Below are positions 8,947 to 24,914 of a stretch of 64,000 nt of DNA, piece by piece. Every line of letters begins with the position of its first letter. The first letter of the stretch is position 1. Both the position numbers and the translations under genes were made by a program. The stretch lies in contig NC_079878.1 in assembly GCF_029227915.1 (NCBI RefSeq), positions 18,788,001-18,852,000 of the forward strand, given 5' to 3'. The notes beneath the pieces were generated by a model that was not told the origin of the DNA, did not search any database, and was given only the letters and a program-made list of their open reading frames with translations. The stretch comes from Hydractinia symbiolongicarpus. Taxonomy: Eukaryota; Cnidaria; Hydrozoa; Anthoathecata; Hydractiniidae.

Positions 8947-9807
8947 TAATCTTAAGATAACATATTAATGTTATAATTATATCTTTACGTTGTAGTTATC
9001 TTGAGATTAGAACTGTTATTAATACAATTTGACGATATTTTTGCTAACTTAAGATAACTCGTGTTATCTAAAGATAGCATTATCTTCGTTTCAAACGCGT
9101 TAAATTACGCAATAAAAAACAATTACAGCGTTGAAGTGTCAACTTCGTTCCCAGTTAGTTTTACATTTTAAGCGGGAAACTATACCATATGCGTTGCGAT
9201 TTTGCGTGTAAAAATTTTCAAGTAAAAAGAGTGTCTACTTGCGTATTACGCAAGAATTAAGTAAAATTTAAATAAAAAAGAACATAATTTTAGAAGATAC
9301 AAGGCATTTCAGTAACATTTTTTCCGAAATTTTGTAATGTTTAAATTTTCAAAATAGTCATCCTATTTGTGCCTCCAAATTTATTTGTTTAGGATAGAGG
9401 TCTGGCGAAAAAAAAGGGGGAATTGATAAGTAAACGTACAAATTAGTCAGTCGTTGAATGCAGTCAATAAAACGAATTGGATTTGTTCCGCCAAGTAACG
9501 TAAATACTGTAGTTAAATCAGATTTAGTATTTGGTCAAATCCATACCGCTAAGTTTTGCGTTTTTAGCTCAAATTAGACAATTGCGACAATTAGAGAGTC
9601 AACTTCAGAGATTATTCATGTACGACTTGTAGATTGGTAATTAAAACATTGTTATAAACATTTGCATTGGGCTTTAAATACTGCCTTTTGGTACTTATTA
9701 CTGCGGATTAAATTCTGGTATCATTAGTATTAATAAGGTTCTTTCATACTGTTACAAGCTCTTATACAATTATTATAATACTACTCGGAGCCTGTACCTT
9801 AAATATC

Positions 9808-10018
9808 ACATTTCGTGTTTTCGTAACACGACTATTTCTCTCGCAAAAAGAGACAGACAGAATACGGCTGTTATTAAAGAGACTAGCCGGTAGCCCGTTG
9901 AAACATCCACGGGGCCGCCCGTCCTTTATATATCGCATATTTCGTGTTTCCGTACCTCAACGTTTTTCTCGCGCACAAAAAGACAGACGGAATACCGCTA
10001 TTATTAAAGAGATATGCC
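9808..10018 (+). repeat. diverged direct repeat pair
   Basis: Two ~80-bp units (from about 9808 and 9928) share catatttcgtgtt, cgcaaaaagacagacgg-like text and attaaagaga. No coding potential is seen. Confidence 0.5.
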
Positions 10019-11446
10019 TGATTTATATAATAAATAGCTTATGTGCACGTAGACAATAAATCCAGATTCTTTTCAGCAATATTTTTTTTTTGAGCCCTGG
10101 CGCATCCTCCAGCTTGTTGTCTCTTTTTTATATACCGATGTCAGAAAAGATACAAGAAAATCTTGTTTTGCTACTTCTTCACACTTTTTACGTTTTTAAG
10201 GTATTCCTACTTTTCCGAGAAGCGGTGAAAGTGGTCCAACTGGATCTAACTAAAAGGTATATTTATATTTATAAGAAAGATCGAACAAAGGGTAAACTTT
10301 TTTTAAAATCGCATTCACATAACAGCAAAATATTCTTAACAAATTTCTCAATTTTGACGGAGTAGAGGGAACAAAACATGACTTTGACGCGAGTAACACA
10401 GTTTTACCAACATAACACGAGGCAGATCGAAACAATTCCTTTTAATAATGATCACACAAAATGATGTCTTTTCCGTTTAAATAGTCATTTTTTTAGTATT
10501 CCGAATTGTCTGGATACTCGATAATGTCCAATTACTAAGGACTTGCATAAATCTCTGTTGTTTATGAATAAATTCCAAATAACTTTTTGGCATCAAATTA
10601 AATCACAATAAATATTTTTGTTGTACTAAGATATACTAAGCATGGGTCTAATACAACAATTTAATTGCATATGCCTGACGTCTTAAAAAGCTCCTAAAAG
10701 GTATAAAATAAATTATTACCTTGGTATCAGGGGTGGAAACATCAGTGTTGACACAACAGGACTATAACAAATAAAAACATATCAACTAATGTTAGCAGTT
10801 GGCAAACATAAGGCTGCTTTTCATTAAAACATCCTTGACAGAAGCTTGCAACACACTTAGGATCTGAACATGCACAAAATATAGTAAAGATAAAGAATAT
10901 ATTGGAACATATATATTGTTGATGGGTATAACTTTATTAGAATGATTGAACACACAGAAAACAGAAGAACATCAACACACACGGTAAATATATTTCCTTT
11001 TTTACGAGTCAAGAAAAAACAAATACACTCTTTTTTTATAAGAAACAAGTTTATAAGAAACCTACATGTAGAATCTTCAAAAATTAAGAAACTTTTACTA
11101 CTACATTCTATGTCTATTTCTTAAATCAGAAACTTATTTCTAACTAATTCTTACAATTAATTGAAGAAGATGTTACAATCATCACTTGGAGACTTTGAAA
11201 CGAAAAATTCTTTATTTTTTATTTTACAACCAACTAGTCCAAAGATTAAAGAAACTTTTAGAACTAGCTATTTATTTGATATAAGAAACCCTTATTTCAC
11301 TGGGAAAATTAAGAAACCAAATAAGAAACTTTTGGAACTAAAAACATGGAATTTAAGCCTACAAATAAGAAACTTTTAGAACTAGACCCTTCGCCAGGTT
11401 TCTTATAAAAAAAACGTGTACTAAGAGAATCACAAGTCTTGACTGG

Positions 11447-11700
11447 TGGCATCGTGGTAAAGTGCTTACTTCCAGTGCAAAAGGGCTTCGGTCCAAACCC
11501 CTGCCAAGTTATACTAGAGACTATAAAAGTGTGAATTTATTCTTTCTGCTTATTGCTGAGAAGAAGATTGATATCTTGCACGACGTTGCTCAAATGGAAG
11601 CTTTAAATGCCTTAGGACCCCCTTCGCAGAACCCTCATTGATAGCAGTACCAATACGGACTGAAGACGCTATCCTGGGTAAATAATAAATAAATGATAAT
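11447..11700 (+). repeat. tRNA-derived SINE
   Basis: The head resembles a tRNA: an A-box-like tggcatcgtggtaaagtgc (11453 on) and a B-box-like ggtccaaacc about 50 bp later. A unique body follows, and the end is ctatcctgggtaaataataa with an AATA-rich tail. This is the classical Pol III SINE layout. Confidence 0.65.
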
Positions 11701-12225
11701 AGGTAAGATTCATCAAAAGAAAATGAAGTTCTTCTAGAAAATCAAAATTCAATACAACTTGAAATATGAAATCAACTCTTTTTGACAAAAAAAAGTTTGG
11801 CATGTTTCCCAACACATTCAATTTAAGCTTTACCTCACACGAAAAAAAAGGTGATTTTATATGGAGATTTAAAAGTTTTTGTTGGACATCCTATAATTGA
11901 CACTATGGCTCAAAGTCAAAACGCGTCTCAGCTAGCTTTTTAAGGCAATCTTTAATAGGAATGTTTCCAAGAAACAGCTTTAGCTAGCTATCTATATAGC
12001 TTAGCTACATCAATCAAGTTAATAAAAAAATTAGAAACAACTTACTCCAAATTCATTAACCTATCTATCATAGCAGATGTATCAGATAAAGCAGGAAGCA
12101 CGATTTCGTCAGCACACTGTTCATAAAAAAGGAAGACATATTTTAAAAAATAACTAACGAGCAGTTTTCTCGCAATCTTAAGATAACTTTAGTTAACTTA
12201 ATATAGCGCTAACATCAAAGGTAGA

Positions 12226-12358
12226 AAAACTCGAGTTACCTTACAATCAGGACATTAATGTGAATATGCACGCATTCCAAAGTCACATTAATAGAGTTAT
12301 CTTAAGATAACATTTGTTATCTGAAGATAACTGTATTAATGTGACTTTGGAGTGCCAT
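12226..12358 (-). repeat. right TIR of the 3.5-kb element
   Basis: Inverted copy of 8816..8946, including both gttatctTaagataac-type palindromes (one with a single change). Confidence 0.7.
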
Positions 12359-15730
<3,372 letters not shown>

Positions 15731-15934
15731 CAATCCCGGTCAAAAATAATAGCAGTAAACCCTTTTTACACGTGTAGCAAGAGCAAGATAAGTACAAATC
15801 CCCCTTTCCCCCAGTATCAATGTTCAAAAGCTGTGCTAACACGTTTCCAAACATTGATAATAGGGGAGAGGGGGTAGGAAAAGATCATACTGCACTTTTT
15901 GTAGCTTACTGCCAATATATTTTGACCGCGATTG
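15731..15934 (+). mobile_element. MITE copy 1
   Basis: A 204-bp unit bounded by caatcccggtcaaaa and ttttgaccgcgattg, with an inner cagtaaac/gcttactg match. It shares the block acacgtgtagcaagagcaag with the copies at 16484, 16791 and 17282. Confidence 0.7.
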
Positions 15935-16483
15935 TCTCTGAAATGTTAGACTTAGAATTTTTTCGCCAATTCTTTGCAGTATTTTTTTTTTTTTGACTTA
16001 ATTTTTAAATTATTTGTAAAGGTGGATACTGTATATATGTTTTGAAGTATGTACCAGCATTGTTTCTTTTGTGCTATGCTAAAATTGGAAACAATAGAAA
16101 TGCTAAAACAATGGGGCAGTTTTCGATAATCGCGAGACATTAAAATATTGTTACTAATTTTTGTGGGTATTAATTTTAACGCACTTGTGCCAAAAAAAAT
16201 TATTTGCGCGCAAAATTTAATACAGAAGCAACGCGCAAAATGTTTTGCGTGAAAAATACTACGTGCAAAAAAACATATATATATACGCATTTTCAAGAAA
16301 GAAAGGGTACATGTATATATATTTCGTCAAAAATTCAGAAAATTAGTACCGATAAGGTAGTGCTTAGCTCTGTAAGGGAAGATCAAACTGAAAAAAGACC
16401 TTGTTTATGTTGGTTTTGCATGTAAGGTTGGCTGTAATTTCCATGCGTCACAGTGCGTCACTAATGCGTCACTCAGTTTTTTT

Positions 16484-16550
16484 GTAGCAAGAGCAAGATA
16501 AGTACAAAGCCCCCTCTCCCCCATTATCAATGTTTGGAAGCATTTCAGGC
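16484..16550 (+). mobile_element. MITE fragment
   Basis: Only the inner part of the MITE (gtagcaagagcaagataagt to tttggaagc) is present. Confidence 0.6.
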
Positions 16551-16790
16551 TAGAATGAGATCTTATTTCTTGTGTTGAATATCATTTGATTTCACTTTTG
16601 TTTTCTTCGAATTATGGCGCCTAATTTTTCTTATCATTTCACTGGATTTGTTACAGAATAGTAGTTTCATAGAAGCTAGGCTCTAGTCCATGTGTGTGTG
16701 TAACAAATTTGAGTTACAAAGGCCGTTTTGACTTTCTCTAGGAAAAAAAAGGCCACAACTCTTTTCAATTTTTTTTCTCGAAATTCAGAC

Positions 16791-16950
16791 CATCCAGGTC
16801 AAAAATAATGGCAGTAAACCTTTTTTACACGTGTAGCAAGAGCAAGATAAGTACAAAGCCCCCTTTCCCTCAGCATCAATGTTCACAAGCTGTGCTAACA
16901 CGTTTCCAAACTTTTTGTAGCTTACTGCCAACATATTTTGACCGGGATTG
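16791..16950 (+). mobile_element. MITE copy 2
   Basis: Bounded by catccaggtcaaaa and ttttgaccgggattg, and internally shorter than copy 1. It is directly followed by the duplicated segment that starts near 16996. Confidence 0.7.
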
Positions 16951-16995
16951 TAGCTAGCTACCTGATGTTTAAGTAAGTAAACATTACCTTGTTGA

Positions 16996-17282
16996 TCTGC
17001 ACATGATCTGAAGACAAGCAAAGAACGATAAAATAACACACGGCTTGGCGCGTTATAATTGTTTAAATTACTTCAATCTTTTTTCAGAAAAAGGTACAGG
17101 AGCTTTACAATCCAAATCAAATCTCAAGGAACAAAAAAATGGAAGATGCTTTACCCAAAATGCCATTCCGTGGTTTAAAATTTTAAAATTAACTCTTATT
17201 TAAAATACTTCGGCATTAAATATGGCTTCCTTTAGATGCACTTATTACCAAGATCCCCGATTTACCCAGATTTTATTGGTAG
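16996..17282 (+). repeat. 286-bp direct repeat, copy 1
   Basis: Nearly identical to 17396..17682 with an exact 400-bp offset. The interval between the two copies is filled by an inverted partial MITE. Confidence 0.9.
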
Positions 17283-17396
17283 CTGTGCTAACACGTTTCC
17301 AAACATTGATAATGAGGGAAAGGGGGCTTTGTACTTATCTTGCTCTTGCTACACGTGTAAAAAAGGTTTACTGCCATTATTTTTGACCTGGATGGT
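17282..17396 (-). mobile_element. inverted partial MITE
   Basis: Reverse complement of the first half of copies 1 and 2, ending tttttgacctggatg. It lacks the other TIR. Confidence 0.7.
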
Positions 17397-17682
17397 CTGC
17401 ACATGATCTGAAGACAAGCAAAAAACGATAAAATAACACACGGCTTGGTGCGTTACAATTGTTTAAATTACTTCAATCTTTTTTCAGAAAAAGATACAGG
17501 AGCTTTACAATCCAAATCAAATCTCAAGGAACAAAAAAATGGAAGATGCTTTACCCAAAATGCCATTCCGTGGTTTAAAATTTTAAAATTAACTCTTTTT
17601 TAAAATACTTCGGCATTAAATATGGCTTCCTTTAGACGCACTTATTACCAAGATCCCCGATTTACCCAGATTTTATTGGTAG
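17396..17682 (+). repeat. 286-bp direct repeat, copy 2
   Basis: Second copy of 16996..17282. It continues without interruption into the C-terminal coding remnant of the SWIM-type pseudogene, so it is the ancestral location. Confidence 0.85.
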
Positions 17683-17689
17683 TTGAGCA

Positions 17690-18567
17690 GCAGCTTCATT
17701 AAACTGCTCCTTCTCCATTGGTACATCATAAATGACAGATGGATCGTATTCAGGGAACTCTTCAACCACAGACGTCGCATGATTTTCTTCTTTTTTAGAG
17801 ACAATGTTGATTATGGATGAAAACGTTTTTTTTTTCAGCAGCCAAACCGTCTCTTCCCGAAAACGCCGATTTTTTTAGTTTTGGTTTTGGGAGAGGCTGG
17901 AATATTTTACTTAAATATGTTGATTCTATAATTTTTGGTCTTTCCACAACCAAATTGTCTTCCTTGGGAGCATGAAATGATAGATCATTTAAAGCCTGAG
18001 TCAAGGCTTCATGAAGGTGGTCTAGTGCATCATTATCATACACTATGAATGACAAGCTCTTGATTTGGTTTAAATTTCTCTGCAAGACGAGGCCTTGAGC
18101 CTATTTGGAAAACGTATTTTAGGAATAGAATCCATTAAAACAGACTCGGTTTCGACATCATTGATGTCAATAAAATCGTTCTACATTTGGCTATCTTCCA
18201 AAGTAACCTCCTTGCTAACAACTTCATGATCCAAAATGACAAAAAGGAGATAAAGTGTATCGCGACGATAAAGATTTCCAGGATACATCTGCGACATTGC
18301 CACTAATGACGGATAGGATGTGGTTACAGGCAACAAGGTTTTACGACAATCCAAGCAAGTACATGACGTATAGTTGTTTTCGACACCCAAACAAACCGTG
18401 TAGTTATCAGCCGGGACAGAACTTCGTACCAAAAAGGTTTTTCCAACAATCACAAAAGGAGTTCCGGACCAGAAAATTTGTTGGGGTGACTCTTTGTTCT
18501 TGATATCTTCAAAGAGAATCTTGTGATTTTTTAAATTAATATCTAAAAAATTAAGTTGGTAACACAC
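17690..18567 (-). pseudogene. SWIM zinc-finger-like gene remnant
   Basis: Three minus-strand pieces form one decayed gene. 18567..18181 has CTCLDCRKTLLP, the first half of a SWIM (CxCx..CxH) finger, whose CxH half is out of frame. A middle piece follows around 18100. 18085..17795 has a LHEALTQALNDL helix and a PKPKLKKSAFSGR basic motif, with an EEFPEYDPSVIYDVPM tail near 17750. SWIM domains bind DNA or protein and occur in host and transposon proteins; which applies here is unclear. Confidence 0.5.
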
Positions 18568-19544
18568 ACAAAGATTTTCTTTTTTAAAGAAGACTACTGA
18601 TTTTTGTTTCTCTTGGTCAAAAGATCGATCTTTTTTATTATATCTTAAAACTCACCAGCAACTCCGAATGATTTATCTTTTTGATAAACAGAGAAATGAT
18701 AATGATTTTATCTCGAGATTTCTAACTGCTACATCGACATCTTCCATGGATTCTAATATATATTTCTGTTTTTCTTTACAATCTACAAAGTATCCACTGG
18801 AAAAAAATTTTCTATTTTAATTTATTTATATTTTTTATTTTTTATTTATAATATCCAAGAATAATAAAAAAAACTTTGACAACTTTCCATCTAGATTTTC
18901 ATTATTCGTTTTATTTATTTCGATTATTGAACGATGATTACAGTTCGAAAGGTTTTATTTTAGTTGAAAACTTCAACGGTATACAAAATCTCAAAAACAC
19001 GTGCGTGTGCCTCCAGGCTTTTTCCGCGAACTCCTGCTAAATGCGCACCCAATGCATTTCGGTATTACGCAACAATACGTCATATTTGAATGACGTAATT
19101 CTAATAATAATTTAAATTTAAAACCACGGAATCGCATTTTGGATAAAGCATCTTCCACAAAAAATACTAAAAACACACGAGTAAAGACGATCAGAAACAG
19201 GACTAGCATTAGATTATTTTAAACAACAAAAACCGTTTTAAAACTATTATTTTTAATTAAAATACATTTAAAATAACATTAAAAACATAATTTCAAAATA
19301 ATTGAGAAATTAATTGTATTATAATTAATTTAAATACAAGAAAATAGAGCAAATTTCAAGTCTGTGAAATATACCACACTTTTTTTTACGGTCATCGTTT
19401 TCTTGTGCTCTATCTTTGATGAATTCATTTTCTTACTCGGCATCGGGGGTTTGGTAGGGGGAGGTGTAGAAATATTTCAGTTCCTTGGTATACTTAACGC
19501 GTAGAAAACGTGCTCCACAATTTCGCTTCACTCGCTTCGCAAAA
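18568..19544. other. non-coding spacer
   Basis: A/T-rich DNA without recognisable genes. Confidence 0.4.
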
Positions 19545-19690
19545 AATCTTTTTCAAAATGGAGAAAATCTTGTTCAAAATGGTGAAAATCTTTTTCAAAA
19601 TGGTGAAAATCTCTTCCAAAAAAGAAAAGAATCTTTTTCGAAATGGTAAAAATGTTTCCCGAAAAAAGAGAAAATATTTCTCAAAATAAC
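19545..19690 (+). repeat. ~20-bp minisatellite
   Basis: About six imperfect copies of tttttcaaaatggtgaaaat, with ccgaaaa variants toward the end. It directly abuts the left end of element B; a related array lies at 37545..37690 upstream of element C. Confidence 0.75.
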
Positions 19691-19702
19691 ATGACCCTAA
19701 CC

Positions 19703-19924
19703 AGTAGTATAGGGGAATGAATATAAGTACGTTCACCTCCTTCGACACTTTTACACCCCTTAAACCCCCCTAAAAAACGCTCCTCCAACATCCCTCCAAA
19801 ACCCCAAAAACTCATGTCACCAGCACACGAAATTTTGATGACATTGTCAAAAATTTTAGCGCATGCGCAGATCACACAGCAACCGACAAATCTAGCCCGT
19901 GCGCAATCGAGTAAGGGAAAGTCC
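19703..19924 (+). repeat. left TIR of element B
   Basis: Matches 36017..36240 inverted with roughly 85% identity. It carries a GCGCATGCGC palindrome at 19859..19868. Confidence 0.9.
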
Positions 19925-19958
19925 CTTACTCGATGACCTTTTTTGATTGAGCCGTACT

Positions 19959-19975
19959 TATAATAAAACAATATG
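19959..19975 (+). promoter_or_regulatory. start-proximal TATAATAAA motif, PolB gene of B
   Basis: TATAATAAA at 19959..19967 lies 5 bases before the ATG at 19973. The same kind of motif precedes most Polinton genes in this window; see findings. Confidence 0.45.
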
Positions 19976-22900
19976 AGTTGGTTCAGGAACGCAATTAGCA
20001 AACTTTATAACACCATATCAGCTCCAGTAGCAGCTACTCGCGACGCTCTTGCCGATCGATTGAAGAGTGTGAGGGATACTGTTACTTTTTATTATAACAA
20101 CCTCAAGGAGCAAATTTCACCAACGCTTCATGATGTTGTTGAACATGAGGCGCAGATGATAGAAGACGGAAATCGAGTGAAATCATGGTGGTTCAATAAG
20201 ACAATTAACCAACCACTGGCAGATGCTATTATGCAAAAAATCATGCCTCATATCGATATGAGGGTCACGGTAGTCTACCGTTTCAACTGTGATATTCACA
20301 AAGTTGGAGCTTGAAGGAAAGAATACGGAAGGAGAAACAACTCTTTTAATTCTATTGAAACACTGCGTGAGGTTCTAGCAGGTGTCTGTATAGAAACTTC
20401 ATTTGAAATTTTGGCGGTTGTGTGACTAAATTATTCGTGAATATCAATTCGCAACTATGATTGGTTATAAAAACAATTAGATAATTTGATGATGAATTTG
20501 ATAATATTATCAAAACAAAAAGCCATATTGAAATCGGTAAAATTTCTTTTGTTCTTATGTTAACATAATTAGCGAAGAAGCACATGCTCGACACTTTTGT
20601 AAACAAAAAGAAAAAGTTTATGTCTCGTTTTAAAACGACGTTCTGTTATAAGAAGTTATTTCTTTAGTTAGAATAAAAATTAATCCAGCACACATTTTGT
20701 CGGCACTCGTCCGGCGCATATCTATCTATATTGTTTTTCATGATCAAAGTGGTATACTCAAGCCTGCAAAAATAGGTTAATGTCATGGTTAAACGCTTAT
20801 TTCCAAACGTATTGTTGAAGTTTTTAATAGCAATGTTTACCGACTTATATTAGGCACACTTTCCATACAAATATCACGTGCCTGCAGCGTGTTACAGTCA
20901 GATTTCAATAGAACAAAGTTAGCCCCTATTAAAGGAGAATATGGAATTTGATCATTTTTTTGCGAAAAAGACTCGGTCGAGCACCTGACGCACTGATTCT
21001 TTTAAAATTAAAAACAATAGAAAATTCAATACATTTAAAGCGTACAGAAATGAAGTTGTTTCTCCTTTCGTATTCTTTCCTCCAAGAGTGGAGGTAGTGT
21101 GGCTCCATATCACAAGAACAAGAGCGCCAAGTCATTATCAAGCATTGCAGAAATCGAAACCTTCATAGAGCAATGCGAGATGAAGCGTCTCGAATTCGAA
21201 GATGCGGAGTTTTGGACCAAGGCATACATACCACCTGACAGAACATGTACAGATCAAGATCATCTCATCAAGAGAACCGTTACTTGGATGTGGACCACTT
21301 CCTGACTGGTTGCGAAAGAAGAGATGCATCTACGGCTTTGACAAAGACGATGAAAGAACCGACAATTTGTGCTTTTGGAGATGCCTAGCCGTGCACTACA
21401 GAGGAGAGCGCAAGCAGCGTAAAAAGCGAACCACACAAGAATCCCTCGCCCTGGCTCCTGAGTACTACGAGGACCCCACACTAAAGCGTGAAAATGTGCG
21501 CTCTACAAAGCTTTTAGATTTCGAGGGTATTGCCAAATGATTCAAGATTAACATATCAGAGTATTTGAACCGAAGACGAACAATGACAAGGCACCATGGC
21601 GGCTCGTATATGGACAGAACCAGTACAAAAAAGGGTTAGACACGATCAATGTTGGATTGGTATGTTGGATGGCAGATAGATAGATGTTTTAACCCAACAC
21701 TGGGAATGCGAGGCCTGCAATCAACGGTTCACGCAAAGCAACAACCTGACAAGGCATAAGAAGAACCAGTGCGAGGGCGTCAAGACGACAATCATTTGCA
21801 AAGGCAAAAAAGTCAAGCGCATGAGACATACATCACGCACTCTGTGGACATGGAGGAGATCGAGTGCTGCGAAATGATCTAAAGCGCGAGGTGTATAAAA
21901 ATGACGGTTATGAGCCAATTTCGAAGACAGTCTACGAATACAACGGTTGTAAGTGGCACGGATGTCTCTGCCAGCCCAATAGATCCAATGCAGACAAGAA
22001 TCTGTACATTGCAACTAAGCGGAAGGAAGACAAGAAAGAATTTCGACCCTACCCCCCACTACATCGTGTTTGACTTTGAGGCCCTCCTAGCACAATTGAA
22101 TCAGCGACAAACAGCAGATCTAACATGTCTATCCGAGCATACCCGGTAAGTGTCGCTATTCACGACAGTCTCAACGAAAATCCAACATTTATCGAGCATC
22201 ACGATCCCAAGATTTTGGTTAAACAGTTCGTTAAGGAGCTGGCGAAAAGGCCGGCCCTCACCGTTGAAGAAGTTGGGAGGGTGTACCCAAGGTCCGACGA
22301 TTTTGACATGCTGCCATACAGATGCCGGACGCCTGAAACGAGTGGGTGAACCAAGTGGTGGTGATCGGGTTTAACAGCGGAAAGTATGACATCAACATGA
22401 TCAAGCGGTATTTTGTCGAGCAAATTGCGGAGAACGAGGAGAAGATTAAAGTGGCGAAGAAAGACAACGACTACATGTACCTCACCACATCAAAGTTCAA
22501 ATTTCTCGATATCAAGAACTTCCTCGCTCCCGGCATGAGCTAGGACAGTTGGTGCAAGTCTCTGGAATGTAGATTTGAAAAGCTCATGTTCCCTTATGAA
22601 TGGCTTGTCAGCTATGACAAGTTTAACCAGGTTGGCCCCGTCGAAGTACGAAAGTACGAAACATTCTGCGGAGAGTTTTATAAGCACGGATGCGTCACTA
22701 TGATGGACTGGTTACGTGAGTACAACCTGGCCGATGTGGTACCTTTCATCAAGGCCGTGGATAAGACGCGACTGCAGTATTATGATGATGAAATTGACAT
22801 TTTAAAGGACGCGGTAAGCATTCCGGGCGTGTCGATGCGATACGTGTTGAACAAGTCTCCACGACTGAACCCCGAGTTAGAGCTATATGCTCCAGGCGAG

Positions 22901-24343
22901 CCCTGTACGCACAAATGCAATGATAACTGCTTCAAAAGCCGTTGCAAAGCCTGCAAGCAGGTTCAAAAAGCCTGCACAAAGTGTACATAGAATGAAGCTT
23001 ACGAGCTCTTGCAGACGGGGATGGTTGGTGGTTCAGCGATCGCCTTTTGCAGGTACCATGAGAGGGATGTGATGGGGATCAGATCTCATGTATACAGCGA
23101 ACCCCGCGAGTGCAAGACCATTCTGGTGTACGATGCAAACATGCTCTACCCGAAAGCTCATAGAAATCGCTAAACCGACATTGGCACAACAATTGGAGGT
23201 ACTAGGACGAGGTATTCAAGGTGGCTCACTCTTTGGGTTTGCGCAAGTCGATATAGAGGTGCCTCCCGAGCTGTATAACAAATTCAGCGAGATGGCCCTG
23301 CTATTTGTCGTGAAGGAGATGGCCAACGAGCAAATCCCTCAACATATGCACGAGTACTTGACCAAGACGGAGCGCAAGCGTGTCCCGGTACTAAAAAGCT
23401 ACTAGGGTTAATGAAAGTTGAGCGGATCTTGTTATATACTCTTGTGCTGAAATGGTACTTCGAGCACGGGCTGAAAGTCGCTGCTTTTTACCAGTTCCTC
23501 AAGTACACCCGAGGCAAGCCGTTCGCGTGGTTTCCGGAGGAGATTGCGGATGCGCGACGCCAAGCTGATAAAGATCCCGACAAGCGCATCGCGGGAGATA
23601 CAGCCGAGTTGAAGGGTAATTCGTTATATGGCAAAATGATTAAAGATATTGCAAGGCACGCGAATACTACGTTTACTAGAGATGAGAGGCAGGTCGATAC
23701 AGCGATGAGATCCCCACACCTCGAGGATCTTGAAGAGATTGGTGATCTATACGAGATCCGGGAAGCAAATCACAAGGCTAGTATAGATAGACCATACCAA
23801 TGTGGCATTTCCGTCTACCAACTAGCGAAATTGCGCATGCTCGAGTTTTACTATGATTTCCTGGATAAGTACATAGATCGTCGAGACTTTGAGTACGTGT
23901 ACACAGATACGGACTCGGCGTATTTTGCAATCTCTGGAGAGGGGTTGCGAGAGGTCGTTAGGTCTGAACTACTCGACGAGTACAACAAACACGTAGAAAA
24001 CTGGCTTGTTACTGACAAGTACTCAAGTCGAACTGGAGGGTTATTTAAAGAGGAATTCATCGGGTCCAGGATGATCGCCCTGACAGCCATCTTTGCCTTC
24101 AACGAAGGCAAAGATGGCACAAAATTCTCGTTCAAAGGCATGTCCAAGAGGCAGAATGCTGTGACTTGGTCTAGGTACATGAGCACATTAAAATGAGGCC
24201 TAGACATTGCTAAAAAGGTGGGTTACCGGGTGCATAGCCAGGGGATGATCACTTATGAGCTAAACAAGCTAGGGCTCTCGGCGTTCTATGATAAGCGGAA
24301 GGTGCTCGAGGACCGTATACATACGGTGCCCTTGGAATTGTAA
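19973..24343 (+). pseudogene. protein-primed DNA polymerase B fusion, element B
   Basis: It replicates the element by protein priming in related viruses. It is broken into many frames. Visible parts in order: an N-terminal helical part (19973..20311), an insertion (20312..21084), a domain with DNLCFWRCLAVHYRGER (about 21355..21410) suggestive of a Cys-protease-like module, a C2H2-like finger (CEACNQRF..LTRHKKNQC, near 21710), the exonuclease motif FDFEALL (about 22068), polymerase motif A YDANMLYPKA (23128 on), motif B KGNSLYGKM (23612 on) and motif C YTDTDSAYF (23900..23926). The stop is at 24341. The longest clean frame is 23411..24196. Confidence 0.85.
20312..21084. mobile_element. ~770-bp insertion with 31-bp inverted ends inside PolB
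   Basis: The left end gaaggaaagaatacggaagg and the inverted right end match over about 31 bp with two or three differences. The interior is A/T-rich and non-coding and separates two coding parts of the PolB fusion. It is probably a MITE; the superfamily is not recognised. Confidence 0.55.
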
Positions 24344-24367
24344 GTCGAGTGTTAGCTGTGTCCGCAC

Positions 24368-24396
24368 GTTGTTGTCTACTGGGTGTAGACAACAAC
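24368..24396. terminator. gene-end hairpin, perfect 12 bp
   Basis: gttgttgtctac and gtagacaacaac pair perfectly around a 5-nt loop (tgggt), 24 bases after the PolB stop and just before the ATG of the HNH gene. Confidence 0.6.
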
Positions 24397-24400
24397 AAAA

Positions 24401-24889
24401 ATGAATGTCAAGTGCTGTTCAAACTGTAATCAACCTTTATCTTTGAATAATTTCAAAATAAACAAAAAAGGACAACGAACAAAAATGGGCATCAAATGTC
24501 TCGATATTGACAAAGCATCAAAGGAGCGTATCAAATGCCATCATCTAAAACGATATTGTAAAGAATGCGATTTCGCTGGTTATAAAAATCACCTTATTCT
24601 GATCAGGATTCGCAGTGCTCTAAGGCGCGATAAAGAGATTAGCTCCACCGAGTTTCTCGATTGTAATATGTCCACTTTCAAGGCGCACATCCAAGCTCAA
24701 TTCACAGAAGGTATGAGCTGGGAAAATTACGGTGCCTGGCAATTAGATCATAAGGTGCCGACAAAATACAGGGAGAATGGCGTTCCACCCAGCGTGGATA
24801 CGCAGCTCGCGAGACTCCACTATAGCAATATGCAGCCAATGTGGGAATTCGAAAACATTTCCAAAGGCAGCCGCTTCATATCCAAGTAG
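24401..24889 (+). CDS. HNH endonuclease, element B
   Basis: An intact 162-codon frame. The N-terminal third is Cys-rich (CCSNCNQ, CHHLKRYCKEC), a likely zinc-binding region. The C-terminal part has the HNH-type core: MSWENYGAWQLDHKVP (the LDH motif), then LHYSNMQPMW and NISKG. This combination is common in nucleases of phages, giant viruses and some Polintons, where they cut or nick DNA; the substrate here is unknown. It lies between two hairpins. It is one of the few undamaged genes of B, which could mean a more recent arrival, but length alone may explain it. Confidence 0.85.
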   Translation: MNVKCCSNCNQPLSLNNFKINKKGQRTKMGIKCLDIDKASKERIKCHHLKRYCKECDFAGYKNHLILIRIRSALRRDKEISSTEFLDCNMSTFKAHIQAQFTEGMSWENYGAWQLDHKVPTKYRENGVPPSVDTQLARLHYSNMQPMWEFENISKGSRFISK

Positions 24890-24914
24890 TTCGCGCGCTT
24901 TATCGCATGATTCG

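Larger units (their letters stand above)
8816..12358. mobile_element. 3.5-kb non-autonomous DNA element with long TIRs
   Basis: The outer ~130 bp (8816..8946 and, inverted, 12226..12358) match at over 90% by eye. They start tatggca and contain two copies of the palindrome gttatcttaagataac. The interior has no convincing gene. It carries a degenerate direct repeat (9808..10018), AAGAAAC-rich sequence (11000..11400) and a SINE. No transposase is visible, so this is a non-autonomous element or two converging MITEs. Confidence 0.6.

Noticed and set aside
8840-9070. repeated TTATCTTAAGATAA units as a possible CRISPR-like or regulatory array
   Set aside because: No regular spacer structure; they are part of matched terminal inverted repeats of one element.
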